Shown: in pieces, positions 44,501-49,532 of the stretch | How positions within the stretch are numbered: position 1 is the stretch's first letter | Layout: each line of letters starts with the position of its first letter | Origin: a bacterium | GTDB lineage: Bacteria; Eisenbacteria; RBG-16-71-46; CAIMUX01 | Direction of reading: 5' to 3' | Assembly: GCA_030431975.1 (NCBI GenBank) | Contig: JAUIHP010000005.1 | Coordinates: 124,001 to 188,000 of the forward strand | DNA length: 64,000 nucleotides | Made by a program: the position numbers and the translations under genes | Notes under the pieces: generated by a model | Seen by the model: only the letters and a program-made list of their open reading frames with translations | What the model was told of the DNA's origin: nothing | Database searches by the model: none

Positions 44501-45540
44501 ACGTCGGTATTCGTGATGAGGAGCGCCGAAGTCTGGGAACCCGGGAAAGCCAGGTTCACGTCTCCGACCGACGGACCGAACGTACCGCCGACTGCGAAGT
44601 GATCGGTGACGCCACCGGTGATCGACACAGGATCAACCGGGTCGCTCATGATCACCCAGACGGAGTCGTCGGCGAGATTCAGATCCGTTCCGTTGTCGTT
44701 GTAGTAGGCCGCAACGACGTGGGGACCTTCGTTTTCAATCGGAAGCTGGTAGGAGAGGCTGTTCTCGGTGGCGACAGCGGTCCATTCGAACCGACCGTCC
44801 TGCACCCACAGCTTCGTCACACCCGGCTTCATCTGGAAGAGGTCGTTCGCCGAAGCGCCGTCCTGGGTAATCGCAACGAACGTACCGTCGTCCGTCGGAT
44901 CGTTTTCCCACGTGGCCTCGAGCGTCACGCCGCCGAATTCGGGAGTCAGCGTGAACGAATTGTTCACGTTGCCGCCCGAGGCGAACTCGACTTCTTCGTC
45001 GAAGGTGACCGTAAGAACGTCATTCGTCGGATCGTCGTCTTCGTATCCCGTGAGGACGATTCCGGTGATGACCGGTCCCTCTCCAACCTCGACCGGAGTC
45101 AGGTCGGAGCTCGGGGAACCGTCGGTACCCTCGATACAGCCGATCTCAGCCAGCTGAATCATGTGTCCCGCAACCGCCGTGGCGTCATTGAGCGTAATGA
45201 CGTTTCCGGCAACGGTGACACTGGCGAAGGTGAAGCCGGTCGCGATGAAGTCAACATTCGTCGCGGACCCGGAGGCGTCTACCGTCGCGGGGTTGATGTC
45301 TTCATTGAAGACAAGAAACGCTTCGCTCGCCGGAGCGCCCGAAACTGCTGGCGGACGCCACGTCACTTGCGTGATGTACGGTCCACCGGCGTTCGGAAAC
45401 GCCGGGAAGTTGATGACCGTGTTCACCGAAGGCTCGACGTTCTGTCCGTCCGCCAACACTGGGCTGACGCTCAGGACCGTACCGAGCACAAAGGTGAGCA
45501 ACGAGAGACCAGTGAGAAGTCTCTTTCCACTCCCTATCAT
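29548..45540 (-). CDS. Giant secreted multidomain protein (5,330 residues)
   Basis: A single uninterrupted reading frame of 16 kb encodes this protein. The signal peptide is RLLTGLSLLTFVLGTVLS ending near VLADG (about residue 30). The N-terminal domains have the Ig-like or SbsA-like pattern (SEAFLVFNEDINPATVD, NDVLTVTFDEEVEF). The long middle repeats modules of about 100-150 residues, each with a strand pair like VRFEISLDGGVTWDNL or VQLEVSSDGGSTWSFY. Asp/Gly-rich calcium-type loops (VDGSGDYDLGEPLNDD, VNGNGIYEEGIDDAG) recur. The last 90 residues are a FlgD-like sorting domain with NPFNPGERDANINFTVS, VKVFDFGGNYV and DGTDLANGTYIVNV. A surface adhesin, fibre or S-layer-like role is inferred; no enzyme motif was seen. 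ATG 45540 with AAGGAGG is preferred over 45645. Confidence 0.9.
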   Translation of the reverse strand: MIGSGKRLLTGLSLLTFVLGTVLSVSPVLADGQNVEPSVNTVINFPAFPNAGGPYITQVTWRPPAVSGAPASEAFLVFNEDINPATVDASGSATNVDFIATGFTFASVTVAGNVITLNDATAVAGHMIQLAEIGCIEGTDGSPSSDLTPVEVGEGPVITGIVLTGYEDDDPTNDVLTVTFDEEVEFASGGNVNNSFTLTPEFGGVTLEATWENDPTDDGTFVAITQDGASANDLFQMKPGVTKLWVQDGRFEWTAVATENSLSYQLPIENEGPHVVAAYYNDNGTDLNLADDSVWVIMSDPVDPVSITGGVTDHFAVGGTFGPSVGDVNLAFPGSQTSALLITNTDVAAAPADGAGTIGDGATDLLDYQGDAGAASVVSIARGPGIIRSSFDDQGTVTRTDDQLIIWINEPMSRAAVIGDFVFTNVDLTGLTLTVSTETIGDLTRVRIDGWESGQFPMPGSQVNGAPGSGFLGGVSGDELADISPICIEDESRPYSVEINEDLDLTYDIYDSGSGTDSVFIAWSETGGDDSDQYFLFYSATPNLDDDWMNANLSNAIPLGNLHPYGTDDLIRIGFTIVENVSLSTDGIVLATGDQMRVIIAAADYQGNVARIQDNNESAEFFGPFIVGPLCSPRDFITDASLPSEPDSMLWDHDVIHVVGDSLDGMVWHYVYGDSGAIPCDADSVLVYDGPDPALDMRLGGGIPNPDGSFSPIHIESPDTDCVYLINRQNEEYSAATTIIYDRTYPEILGDAGTTYPDYVFDPWNPYRCYNDGDYINIRLLANDGYTDCAGTTVEARSALLHIWADFSQVDLTSGNVTGFGTPADSILFTSLGADEVDNDNDWDTFTDVDGSGDYDLGEPLNDDVGLDGVDGTNDPGEGDGMMTFGDPFVDENGSGTFEPGETFLNVKTTDDGSSGDHIWDPGEPDLDSRDPDEFGWYEVTSQVANGVRGTVQQGYPLANPNPNASLDPFTPVPIYVSDNGIDGAERPDAFDRNLPFADAIADSNRSLSHLTVHAGGDPERRFVARIDVREPTHAEITYLANETDMTSDGGDNLIAPGSPTYNLGRWVDFTSSSLSDADVLYSRIRLRPSLGDWVDLTLDPGPDFGSASDANGDNFPGAMEYDEDADSTATQAGGFDDDEDGEADEVGEGIDFSDREVHAASQDSTADAAATYGNGLHCMNDYTDNDNDAFFVYDSYANGGLAGGGAVGKIRWYNIDESRTNNFDDDNDGQVDEADEEPENVGYGNGENDDNEDGIADGEAVAVPVSLDDSGFSTLGINDPPMPADWDAPTPGPGVDPTVIYVDASHIMGTRPITGTNSDTEPFYGNGVAYSEVVGHGYEVLTASARTFPTTGYTFGGAADSTSSMEFNFFDTHSSENLDFELLTNIYGLTADGETQHQLRLVAADKAGNTREVWSEPISFTLDLTAPPAEIPGCDDSGDAPEDFADVDPDTDGIQIYDAGKHPGTYTLTGVTDADAVEMTFEASSDPEFDTIDFTVTDMTAPFTAEWPDGGSMFFVDNYPAANADTVYFRARATDEFGNTTAEEDLCVLQVIVIDGTEPTATLVQIHDDTNLEDGACVPPDSSIALFADIDDNDDIGWTGGLDVASGDAGVDDDGDGDTDEDDVNGNGIYEEGIDDAGLDGIPGTDDDEWNGSSVAGNFGETDDYQTNDIVQVIFEYNPVGDMPDLGWLPIETVHGDTFSTGGQTVDWTDPVVATWNTINLETGDYDIRAYAIDIEGNSGELTAFITTVCIRSEPLRAYIQPEVCAGTTQFDLYALHYIHDYEIDRVRFEYFYDMDGDNCATDLDVGSSWLSIATDDEDTGRGDAVLYFPSAERVTNATALEDIAYVFDMNDGDENYKYWDPDNDGYSHRDPVVVDDNNDGFFSLVDDDFAGGGDYVVIGDATDIPDGVALTEFEDDEYYADVTLAARGGAAVRPQGWIFKENRLTGDNNALDRWNVSWDGTGLPEGNYLVRSIAIDETNQEDVIEYTCYEPENQNPEEIEAVRIDTEEPEAEFTTITLPDGTELDVSAPDVQPYVAGVNDWLELCAAGSDDIARVLFEISLDGGVTWDNLDVNNDQDWYADIDDELGFQAEGEDEIFNDINGNFMYDSGVDFVRFAGANGVVDTPDGWPLRPLVGEDPIDGDDNDLDGVVDEDPTSGDPAADEPGSPEDYSDPYCVYLDIQALPLWADVNVLFRATAYDYNCDTYRADDDPAVLAVIIGENVAPEADVIRVEDPNGAEIDVFPAIMDGDGVASISDDTDSMAVFVTAEDITAIVEVDLMWRLDPGCYADLTFEQMQWKSMSDEGWTMVDTVYPYDFIVNTDLIPDGAYQFYPSASDEGGNMTNPPTNPWEFNKFGNGTADFAFIDSPAPPPAEPDTAAVGDEYTMTADIPTGEAGWETTSVRFWFAPRRLGESIDPTMVQPLAPYVSEPLAETVLSVEGVCDGVAVYVNGEMATCHESLAGVAAPTVLDVTVDAGSNAIVFGARPAAEDVVTVSYNFGAWTLIESGDEFGPYSVEWTAEDGGVPDPADFGWDVGNTDAYDLIAQARFDLNGDWLFGGDCDVDETPRSEGNYLVLEDQDRPEVMIWGLAYSEEPRDNQDAYPDWNTPGNPLFTCGDDINDDSDYDHAFILSGKETDVFVTAEDVGGGTIESVTLDITSENPETGETAEMSYDMNMVGTSVTTIDALPVTFYPEDYTQWDPTDIENVILYVSTDEGASWPYKFEMDEMEDCFQINPRLFVGTTHWYEFEVDLVGDTQDRVVDARNNGPNPVPGAATVSIIDVPSTPFWHVNVDGSMDLYPARVHRAVATATDDNGNSGTTMNSNTPGGDQPQGPVVFIYDVEDPVLEDGYLTVLTDIDRPFAGDRVSPANEYHIWASVNDNPYEDFNVLRIDWVEFQYSPNQGGIWFEIETDSETEDGWWVSWTPDDQGSDGYDNDLDGIYDEDDERISPVWLRAVVKDCGYNIVYGDPFQLLIDSAEPTTCPTSPLDGAVYKYSDTITIAGIPEGDWVATAGSNDIAEVRFQARFSALFFVDETFNGNGHGGDYDNGIDEIWFDADADRTFSSGDVNMYPGADGIASTFDGSDANIWFTLDPTPLDNSDDPWLEAPNNGAEYTMTWTPAGSQFTEFGYDEDGGYIDEYVRIRMVAKDTAGNEDTAADGFAPCEKLIILNDTEENNPRAYVMMIDGDWVDPVEVYCISGSGDVEVGGSVGGDGATVSHINVYIVPFGTGDPVLIGVDTNFDEDFSILWEADAYPEGTHVIYATVVDYDDNETAGEDATRIQVKIDREGPSVDYANFTDSVEYTDDGIVDHSSFAIHPDQHTWDALFTVNTGDADVESITMQWRHAGDPQGLWRPLSELLDDADDAFDYEPNLNFENGGETRHVWRLHVENWPDQLLEGGPMHFRALAVDQAGNSNALQGLVNEQELTADPDGPTLYDWNDDSITNQVEVGSTTNFEITAQDDYTDVVAVQLEVSSDGGSTWSFYAADEELVGHQIDTGLGLWEANFAWVAPSWVVRDTEYLFRVVCYDSAWNSEINEPPHSFSLTVEDNAAPDRTKIVDILAKVNYTSEDGDAPDPTEDHREHDVWFDMDGDGEYDDGDFLVSEGYSTGVQDDEGDDGIVMVGDECNTFPRWVGEGFLSDPSARNEVKVASEVTLVGRTWADDDGIGVPTDDGIGTVTFWAWPLDASDNPTEPIMIGKDEVAPGFPLYYWHVTWNTLQTEIDGSLRYPDGRYKLTASAIDEEGNEEDLGSLDFTEAIIVVDNTAPEATMDADPATAEIENMLEVERNEWFTLYSRVLEPGTSTEILDEDNSITWYFKRDRDLNLPDSWAMVPADAGLTPEDGNPDMTRPYSFDVQVGELTDPTDPINEPALAVGEYYNFVMTVEDEVCNASSHIAAYADSTTIGARHLTVKVVDTIAPHLEIVEATRALPVRDGVTYGDGDPIVNPTQFHAQATESIEARLLEGHRDLEYVEFVWRVMGEDNWNLIDADLTSEDGINWELGAWDLRTIGAGTWIEVAAIGVDNVGNVDQNPDIVKIYVDYEAPMYSWVSPSTESIYWCDFEYTATGRIMDLIINVDRGTEGLHDDVYDVIWETKLASADSTEWSEVGVATSDDLYDDTLNYYSNTIDLNELAGSNLYDMRVTLVDDAGNYRKAYQWKQVVDVDAPDYVQISNISWEGDDTTQDPSDQDQYTDVTAGTLVEIFGTASDDEPALPNYTDPQTGEWYETAIGYMQFEVAIDLPLGAPDGDANDGEEWRDLGTIEFDPSDLGDISAQTGSVFWNTTGLAEGQYLVRVGAKDTCGNPYPGWQYSDPANVRVVDNEPPVARIMCWDTDLQPHGVNPPSRTTVYALAESDPSIVDVQFQYNMVEAGEETPAGEWVNFGVARQETSQDDYTTETIWSSTIDLSDFDETVTQVWLRALAKDDAGNRYGDNPEDVVPTMLANIVEDFDGSITFEAVRAADLTNGAQVVESIDLMIEAPYRYIVTVDMVDAAETPRLIMLMEETFAQDYPSDDDPENYSPGIDEWSLTRSLDDPTVWRGWVDLENFDDDCYSYKLCVTGLDGEAGIAKWIDHDGVKIDQYPVTAVLGTNGVVKTTGYGDLGIWIDIHPGATDDDGCLLVSPTWAPILDHDEAMYLTPVENTAYYVEAGGFFGDSFNDGFQPLITIQYDETMLPEGANEEDIRVRRWSDYIFDVQSVQGGGSSGWSANGISHTQVDTENNTVSFRVSSLSGGEIEVAAQGGDLYGNIFQLFLLNDSAPVFFSSVWPASPYVTDWWTDADPVMVTYLRDPSGGGVDATEVELLIDGEYWATWLDGEGEADWIRGGGQATLTYVNSSSTVMELVYYHSIFPRDWLADGEHTLTVRFMSDAGEWLDGDQTFYVDRKSPSIEFDGGWLSNPDIINAMGYMNPSNDSLHVKLYDGGTGIHFKPNRRWFLPDFDCDDVIDAIELQYDAVPDWIIDGGLGGTGYPDYDDINCWHQVDWGMKYDVWLVDIEDDQRDIDEIEERILIHQGTADELLPWMSPSLETYNPATDTVTVPVPVLGGGMIGHKDILEITWYSEKTIERYNDGPGYEYGCYVDTVTVGGEVFYMYDSDCTYDADSQEMHIYEQGILDWAGNTGSKYVETRFIIDMEPPVCEISGPNSSVSPDGDLDIHAVIVDDGAGIDDESITVVVTNPMGDVVAVEDVSIADGVVTGTVSGPLEQGEYTVRIRATDRLGNECIVTKAVRSENAFLAMTQSYAAPNPFNPGERDANINFTVSKGSDVTVKVFDFGGNYVTTLAANEHYEAGAVQIPWGGDAADGTDLANGTYIVNVKVSDGARTEETNLKVVLWRE

Positions 45541-45905
45541 TCCCTGTTCCTCCTTAGTTCCGGGTCGAAGCCCCCTCGCGGGACCCCTCCATTCATTGCC
45601 ACTTCGCGACAACGAAAGTCCGTTCAAACCTGATTCCACCAGCACGCCTCCTTACGCTGGATGACTTGCAAAAGACACAAGCCTCCCACCTTCACACCCA
45701 TCCGGTGCTGGTGAAGAGGTCAACTGCGGCCCACGCCGCAAAAAGCAAAATGCGCCCACTGCCGGAGCAGAAGCACCATCACAAGGTTGGAAATCTTTTC
45801 GAGAGCGACCGTCCAGATCGGCGCCGAAATACGCCATGTCCCTCCCTGGTATGGCCCCTATACGTACCCTCATAGACATTCGGGCTCTGTGGACAATCGG
45901 GCTGC

Positions 45906-45934
45906 AATGTGTCACAGGCCTATAAACGTGTCAA
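45906..45934 (-). promoter_or_regulatory. Candidate promoter of the giant gene
   Basis: On the minus strand a consensus -35 TTGACA (45929-45934) is followed after 17 bases by CACATT (45906-45911), a weak -10 with 3 of 6 matches. It points toward the giant gene. The -35 is convincing; the -10 is not. Confidence 0.35.
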
Positions 45935-46113
45935 CCTGAAATCCGTAGAGATCTCGGGCTCGATTCGCGTTCCCTCGCAAGCAGTTCCGTGGTTGGCGCG
46001 ATCGGACATCCGTTGTCCTTGCCTCGACGAAACCTTAGGCTTCCTGCCCTTCGATCACGAAAAGCGGGGAGAAGCTAGCATCGGTCCACGGAGGAGTAAA
46101 CCCCCGGAAAGAC

Positions 46114-46207
46114 CCGACGACGGAAAACCCGCCGTCGGAGTAAGGCTTCGGCCGATTTTGCCTGCGGCTTCACCGACAAAATCACCTCTTCCCGAACGGA
46201 GCGGGAA
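46114..46207. repeat. Three consecutive stem-loops downstream of the ychF-like gene
   Basis: Stem 1 is CCGACG/CGTCGG with an inner CGG/CCG (46114-46138). Stem 2 is GATTTTG/CAAAATC (46154-46183). Stem 3 is TTCCCG/CGGGAA (46189-46207). None is followed by a clear U-tract. They lie between the ychF-like stop and the candidate promoter of the giant gene. Confidence 0.5.
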
Positions 46208-46280
46208 TGTTTGGCCTGGGTGATTCGGATGGTTTCTGGACACACGAGCCGACGAGCACAGCAAACCGGCAGGATTCCGA

Positions 46281-47354
46281 TCACCCGCGGCTCTTTGCCA
46301 GCCCCGACCGGATGTTGACGATGTCACCATCCTGTATCACGTAATCCCTACCCTCAATCCGTAGTAACCCACGCTCCTTGGCGGCTCCCATGGAACCGAC
46401 CGAATCCCAGTCCTTATAGGCCGTGACCTCCGCCCGAACGAATCCCTTCTCAAGATCCGTATGAATTGCACCCGCCGCCTGGGGGGCAGTCGAGCCCCGG
46501 CGGACACTCCATGCCCTAACTTCGTCTTCACCCACAGTGAAGAAAGATTCCAGTCCCGCCCGGGAGTAGGCAGCACGAATTGTCTGATCGACCGCCGACT
46601 CGGTGAGACCGAACTCCTTCATGAATTCTTTTTGGTCGTCTGAATCGAGCTCCTGGATCTGCGACTCGACCTCGGCGCAAAAAACGATCCGCTCCGAAAC
46701 CTCATTTGATCCTTCGAACTCGATGGAGTCCACGTGCTCGCGCGCCTGCCCAAGATGCTCTTCACCCACATTGATAGCGGGAAGAACCGCCCGCTGGGTC
46801 AGGAAGGAAAAGCCCCGAAGCTCCTTCTCCTTCTCTTCGACCTCCGCCACCGTTCGCACGGGACGGCCCTCGGAGAGCACCTGCTGCAGTTCGTTGAGAA
46901 GTTCCGGTTCTCCCTGGAAGGCCGGCTTCTGTCCGGACTTGATGATCTTCTGCAGCCGCTCGAGCCGGTTCTCTACCGTCGAGAGATCGAGAATGGCAAA
47001 CTCCTCTGCAACCTCGCGAACCTGTGCTGCGGCTTCTTCGGCCCACATCTCGGGCGGAACGGCAAACAGCTCGACGACCAGAAGAACCAGATCCGCTTTG
47101 GAAAGCATCTCACGCCGTTCCGGGGACACCGCAGGATAGACAGGACCGCCCTTCTGCTCGAGGTCTTGGAACTCGATCCGCGCGGGGGTCGTCTTCTTCG
47201 GATTGAACGCTTCGGAGAGTTTCCGGAGCCGCGCATCGGGAACCTCGATGTGGGCAATCCGGAGCCCGGACGCCTTGTCCCCCGCGCCACCTTCCATGAG
47301 ATCGAACAAGGTCGACTTCCCCGACCCCGGCCGCCCCGCCAACGCAATCCGCAT
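46281..47354 (-). CDS. ychF: YchF-related P-loop ATPase/GTPase
   Basis: This 357-residue protein is of the Obg-HflX superfamily. Walker A is GRPGSGKSTLF (residues 7-17); canonical YchF has GLPNVGKST, so the loop is altered. The region PDARLRKLSEAFNPKKTTPA matches the YchF switch area and AINVGEE is the NxxE motif that gives the family ATP preference. The C-terminus is a TGS domain (FFTVGEDEVRAWSVRRGSTAPQAAG, about residues 268-292, and RIEGRDYVIQDGDIVNI). YchF proteins bind ribosomes and nucleic acid and affect stress responses. The ATG lies eight bases after TAGGAG, which ends repeat array C. Confidence 0.85.
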   Translation of the reverse strand: MRIALAGRPGSGKSTLFDLMEGGAGDKASGLRIAHIEVPDARLRKLSEAFNPKKTTPARIEFQDLEQKGGPVYPAVSPERREMLSKADLVLLVVELFAVPPEMWAEEAAAQVREVAEEFAILDLSTVENRLERLQKIIKSGQKPAFQGEPELLNELQQVLSEGRPVRTVAEVEEKEKELRGFSFLTQRAVLPAINVGEEHLGQAREHVDSIEFEGSNEVSERIVFCAEVESQIQELDSDDQKEFMKEFGLTESAVDQTIRAAYSRAGLESFFTVGEDEVRAWSVRRGSTAPQAAGAIHTDLEKGFVRAEVTAYKDWDSVGSMGAAKERGLLRIEGRDYVIQDGDIVNIRSGLAKSRG

Positions 47355-47362
47355 CTTTGCTC

Positions 47363-47569
47363 CTATTTTGATTTCGGCTCGCCGCGTTCGCGGACTCGCC
47401 GGCGGAGGGGCTCGCAGTTGCGAGCCCTTCGGTGCCTAGGCCTCTTGATTTCCTTTTTTCGCCTCGCCGCGTTCGCGGACTCGGCGGCGGAGGGGCTCGC
47501 TTTGCGAGCCCGTCGGTGCCTAGGCCTTGTGATTGTCTTTTTTCGCCTCGCCGCGTTCGCGGACTCGGC
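47363..47569 (-). repeat. Structured repeat array, locus C (three copies)
   Basis: There are 25-nt hairpins at 47376-47400 (outer arms GGC/GCC), 47461-47485 and 47545-47569 (both GCC/GGC), all with inner CCGC/GCGG and loop GAAC, in minus orientation. The first two are preceded by locus-private hairpins GGGCTCGCA/TGCGAGCCC (47408-47427) and GGGCTCGC/GCGAGCCC (47493-47511). Linkers share AGGCCTAGGCACCG. The array runs into ATCAAAATAGGAG ahead of the ychF-like start. No gene occupies 47355-47984. Confidence 0.87.
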
Positions 47570-47585
47570 GGCGGTTCTTTGCTTC

Positions 47586-47749
47586 GGTTGTGGACGGAAG
47601 ATTGCGGACGCCAAACTTCTAAGCTGCGACGACACATCGTCCTTGGTTATCCAATCAGGGGGAGCAACCAAGACGGCGGATCGTCGCGGCAATCTCAGTC
47701 ACTCAATAACACTTAGCCCAATCCTGTCCGCAATCTTCCGTCCACAACC
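47586..47749. repeat. 24-bp perfect inverted repeats bounding 116 bp
   Basis: Positions 47586-47609 and 47726-47749 are exact reverse complements (starting GGTTGTGGACGGAAG and ending CTTCCGTCCACAACC). The 116-base interior has further small pairings (GACGA/TCGTC; TTGGTT/AACCAA) and no gene. The short terminal-repeat layout resembles a miniature inverted-repeat element, but no target duplication directly abuts the ends. Confidence 0.65.
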
Positions 47750-47862
47750 CTTTGGTTCTGACAGATTGCCGCTGGGGCCCGGGGACGGCCCGGGAGGCGG
47801 CGCGTCAGGCAACAATGGTCTATTCGTCGATTCCTCTGCCGCAGGAAAGCTGGCCCAAACAC

Positions 47863-47984
47863 GACGGGCCCGCAAAGCGAGCCCGTCCTCATGCACAACT
47901 TCAGGCCTACGCACCGAAGGGCTCGCAAAACGAGCCCCCGCCGGCGAGTCCGCGAACGCGGCGAGCCGAAATCAAAACAGTCTT
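47863..47984 (+). repeat. Structured repeat, locus E, facing tRNA-Lys
   Basis: This is one 25-nt hairpin (47943-47967; GGC/GCC, CCGC/GCGG, loop GAAC) in plus orientation. It is preceded by hairpin GGGCTCG/CGAGCCC (47919-47937) and a longer imperfect stem GACGGGC/GCCCGTC (47863-47887). The tail ATCAAAACAGTC ends at the 3' end of tRNA-Lys, which is on the other strand. It mirrors locus C around the 24-bp inverted repeats. Confidence 0.8.
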
Positions 47985-48057
47985 TGACCCGTCAGGGGAT
48001 CGAACCCTGGACCGTCTGCTTAAAAGGCAGTTGCTCTACCAACTGAGCTAACGGGTC
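47985..48057 (-). tRNA. tRNA-Lys (UUU)
   Basis: This 73-base cloverleaf has acceptor GACCCGT/ACGGGTC, D-arm GCTC/GAGC, and an anticodon loop CTTTTAA with anticodon TTT between CTGC and GCAG. The T-arm contains GGTTCGATCC and the discriminator base is A. CCA is not encoded. It lies 47 bases after the purA stop on the same strand and may be co-transcribed with it. Confidence 0.95.
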
Positions 48058-48104
48058 GGGCAGACATTAGCTCAGTCGGCAATCATCCCGCCACAACCAA
48101 AGGA

Positions 48105-49415
48105 CTAAGCTGGGGCTGTGACCTGGGATCGGCTGCGGGGAACACGAATGACTTGGTTGCGGCCTGAGCCCACGGAAACAATCCCGACCGGGCACTCCAC
48201 CTGCTCCCCCACCCACTCGACGTAATCGCGCACCGCCTCGGGTAGGTCGGGGTAGCGTCGAACCTTGCTCAGGTCATCGCTCCAACCGGGCCGCTCTTCG
48301 ATAACTGGACGACACGCGTCCAGGGCCCGGGGATCCCGAGGTGGAATCGTCATCCTCCCGTTCGGGCCGTCGTAGGCAATCACGACCGGAACGGTGGTTC
48401 GCCCCGACAACACATCGAGTTTGGTTAGAACGAGAGACTGGATTCCGTTGACTCGGACCGCGTGACGGAGAGCCACCAAGTCAAGCCAACCCACGCGACG
48501 AGGTCGCCCCGTCGTAGCGCCGTACTCACCACCTTGCTCACGCAACGCTTCGGCTTCCGAACCGAGCAGCTCGGAAGTGAAGGGGCCTTCTCCGACACGG
48601 GTCGCGTAGGCTTTGCAAATACCGACTACCTTGCGGATTGCGCTCGGCGGAAGCCCCAGCCCGGAAGCCGCTCCCGCTGCGGTCGTCGTGGACGAAGTTA
48701 CGAACGGGTAGGTCCCCATGTCGACGTCCAACAGAGTGCCCTGCGCTCCCTCGCACAGGATCTTCTCACCGCGTCGCCACGCATCTCCCAACAGTGTCAT
48801 CGTCTCTGAGACAAAGCCGCGAATCTGGTCCGCTACTTTCGAGTACTCATCGACCCACTCTTCGATCGCTCGATCAATCGGCTGTGGCGGCTCGACTCCG
48901 GCCCCACGAAAGACTCGCTCCAACACCTCTCCGTGCTCCTGCAACCGCTGGCGAAAACGATCCGGATCGATGAACTCATACACGCGAATTCCCGTCCGCG
49001 CGTACTTTTGCTCGTAGGCCGGACCGATGCCACGCTTCGTCGTGCCGACACGTACGTCGTGAGCATCCAACGATTCCAGCCACTTGTGATACGGCAGAAT
49101 GACGTGAGCGCAGTCGCTGAGAAAGAGACGTCCATCGAGTTCGATGTCCTTCTCTCTCAGCATCTGGATTTCTTTCAGAAGTTCGATCGGATCGACAACC
49201 ACACCGTGGCCGATCACGCATTTCGTTTTCGGATGAAGGATGCCCGAAGGAACGAGGTGAAGGACGTAGGTCTTCCTTCCAATGACGACGGTATGACCGG
49301 CGTTTGCGCCCCCTTGGAAGCGCGCCACCCAATCCATGCTTCGGGACATCAGGTCGACGATCTTCCCTTTGCCCTCATCCCCGTACTGACACCCCACGAC
49401 CACCGTCGCCGACAT
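48105..49415 (-). CDS. purA: Adenylosuccinate synthetase
   Basis: This 436-residue enzyme joins IMP and aspartate with GTP to form adenylosuccinate in AMP synthesis. It shows the P-loop GCQYGDEGKGKIVD, the IMP-site QGGANAGHTVV, GTTKRGIGPAYEQK, EGAQGTLLDVDMGTYPFVTS (20 residues) and the GTP-site VLTKLDVLSG. A short segment deviating from the usual C-terminal half (PPRDPRALDACRPVIEERPG) still aligns in length. ATG 49415 has AAAGGA eight bases upstream. Confidence 0.96.
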   Translation of the reverse strand: MSATVVVGCQYGDEGKGKIVDLMSRSMDWVARFQGGANAGHTVVIGRKTYVLHLVPSGILHPKTKCVIGHGVVVDPIELLKEIQMLREKDIELDGRLFLSDCAHVILPYHKWLESLDAHDVRVGTTKRGIGPAYEQKYARTGIRVYEFIDPDRFRQRLQEHGEVLERVFRGAGVEPPQPIDRAIEEWVDEYSKVADQIRGFVSETMTLLGDAWRRGEKILCEGAQGTLLDVDMGTYPFVTSSTTTAAGAASGLGLPPSAIRKVVGICKAYATRVGEGPFTSELLGSEAEALREQGGEYGATTGRPRRVGWLDLVALRHAVRVNGIQSLVLTKLDVLSGRTTVPVVIAYDGPNGRMTIPPRDPRALDACRPVIEERPGWSDDLSKVRRYPDLPEAVRDYVEWVGEQVECPVGIVSVGSGRNQVIRVPRSRSQVTAPA

Positions 49416-49532
49416 CGAACCGTCCTTTCGTGTCGCATGTGCCCGGACACTCGACCAGGCTCAACATCCTTTGAATCCCGCTGCGACTTCCTGACGCGCG
49501 GGGTGTCAATCCTTCTGAATCGAACCAAGTTC

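Larger units (their letters stand above)
45541..46280. other. 740-bp gap upstream of the giant gene
   Basis: No convincing gene is present; the short frames here lack coding character. The gap holds the ribosome-binding site of the giant gene, a -35/-10 candidate facing it about 370 bases upstream, and three stem-loops near 46.1-46.2 kb. The giant gene would therefore have an untranslated leader of about 360 bases. Confidence 0.7.

Noticed and set aside
29482-45633. Very long plus-strand open frames opposite the giant gene (up to 1,796 codons at 37660-43050)
   Set aside because: They are the reverse of Asp/Val/Gly-rich codons (GAC and GTC are each other's complement), so stops are rare. Their translations are Val/Asp/Arg strings with no domains, while the minus strand has a signal peptide, modules and a sorting domain.
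46081-46200. Possible c-di-GMP (GEMM) riboswitch near the giant gene
   Set aside because: The AAACC and GGAAAG fragments are suggestive, but the conserved core around GGGACGCAAAGCC and the tetraloop-receptor layout are missing.
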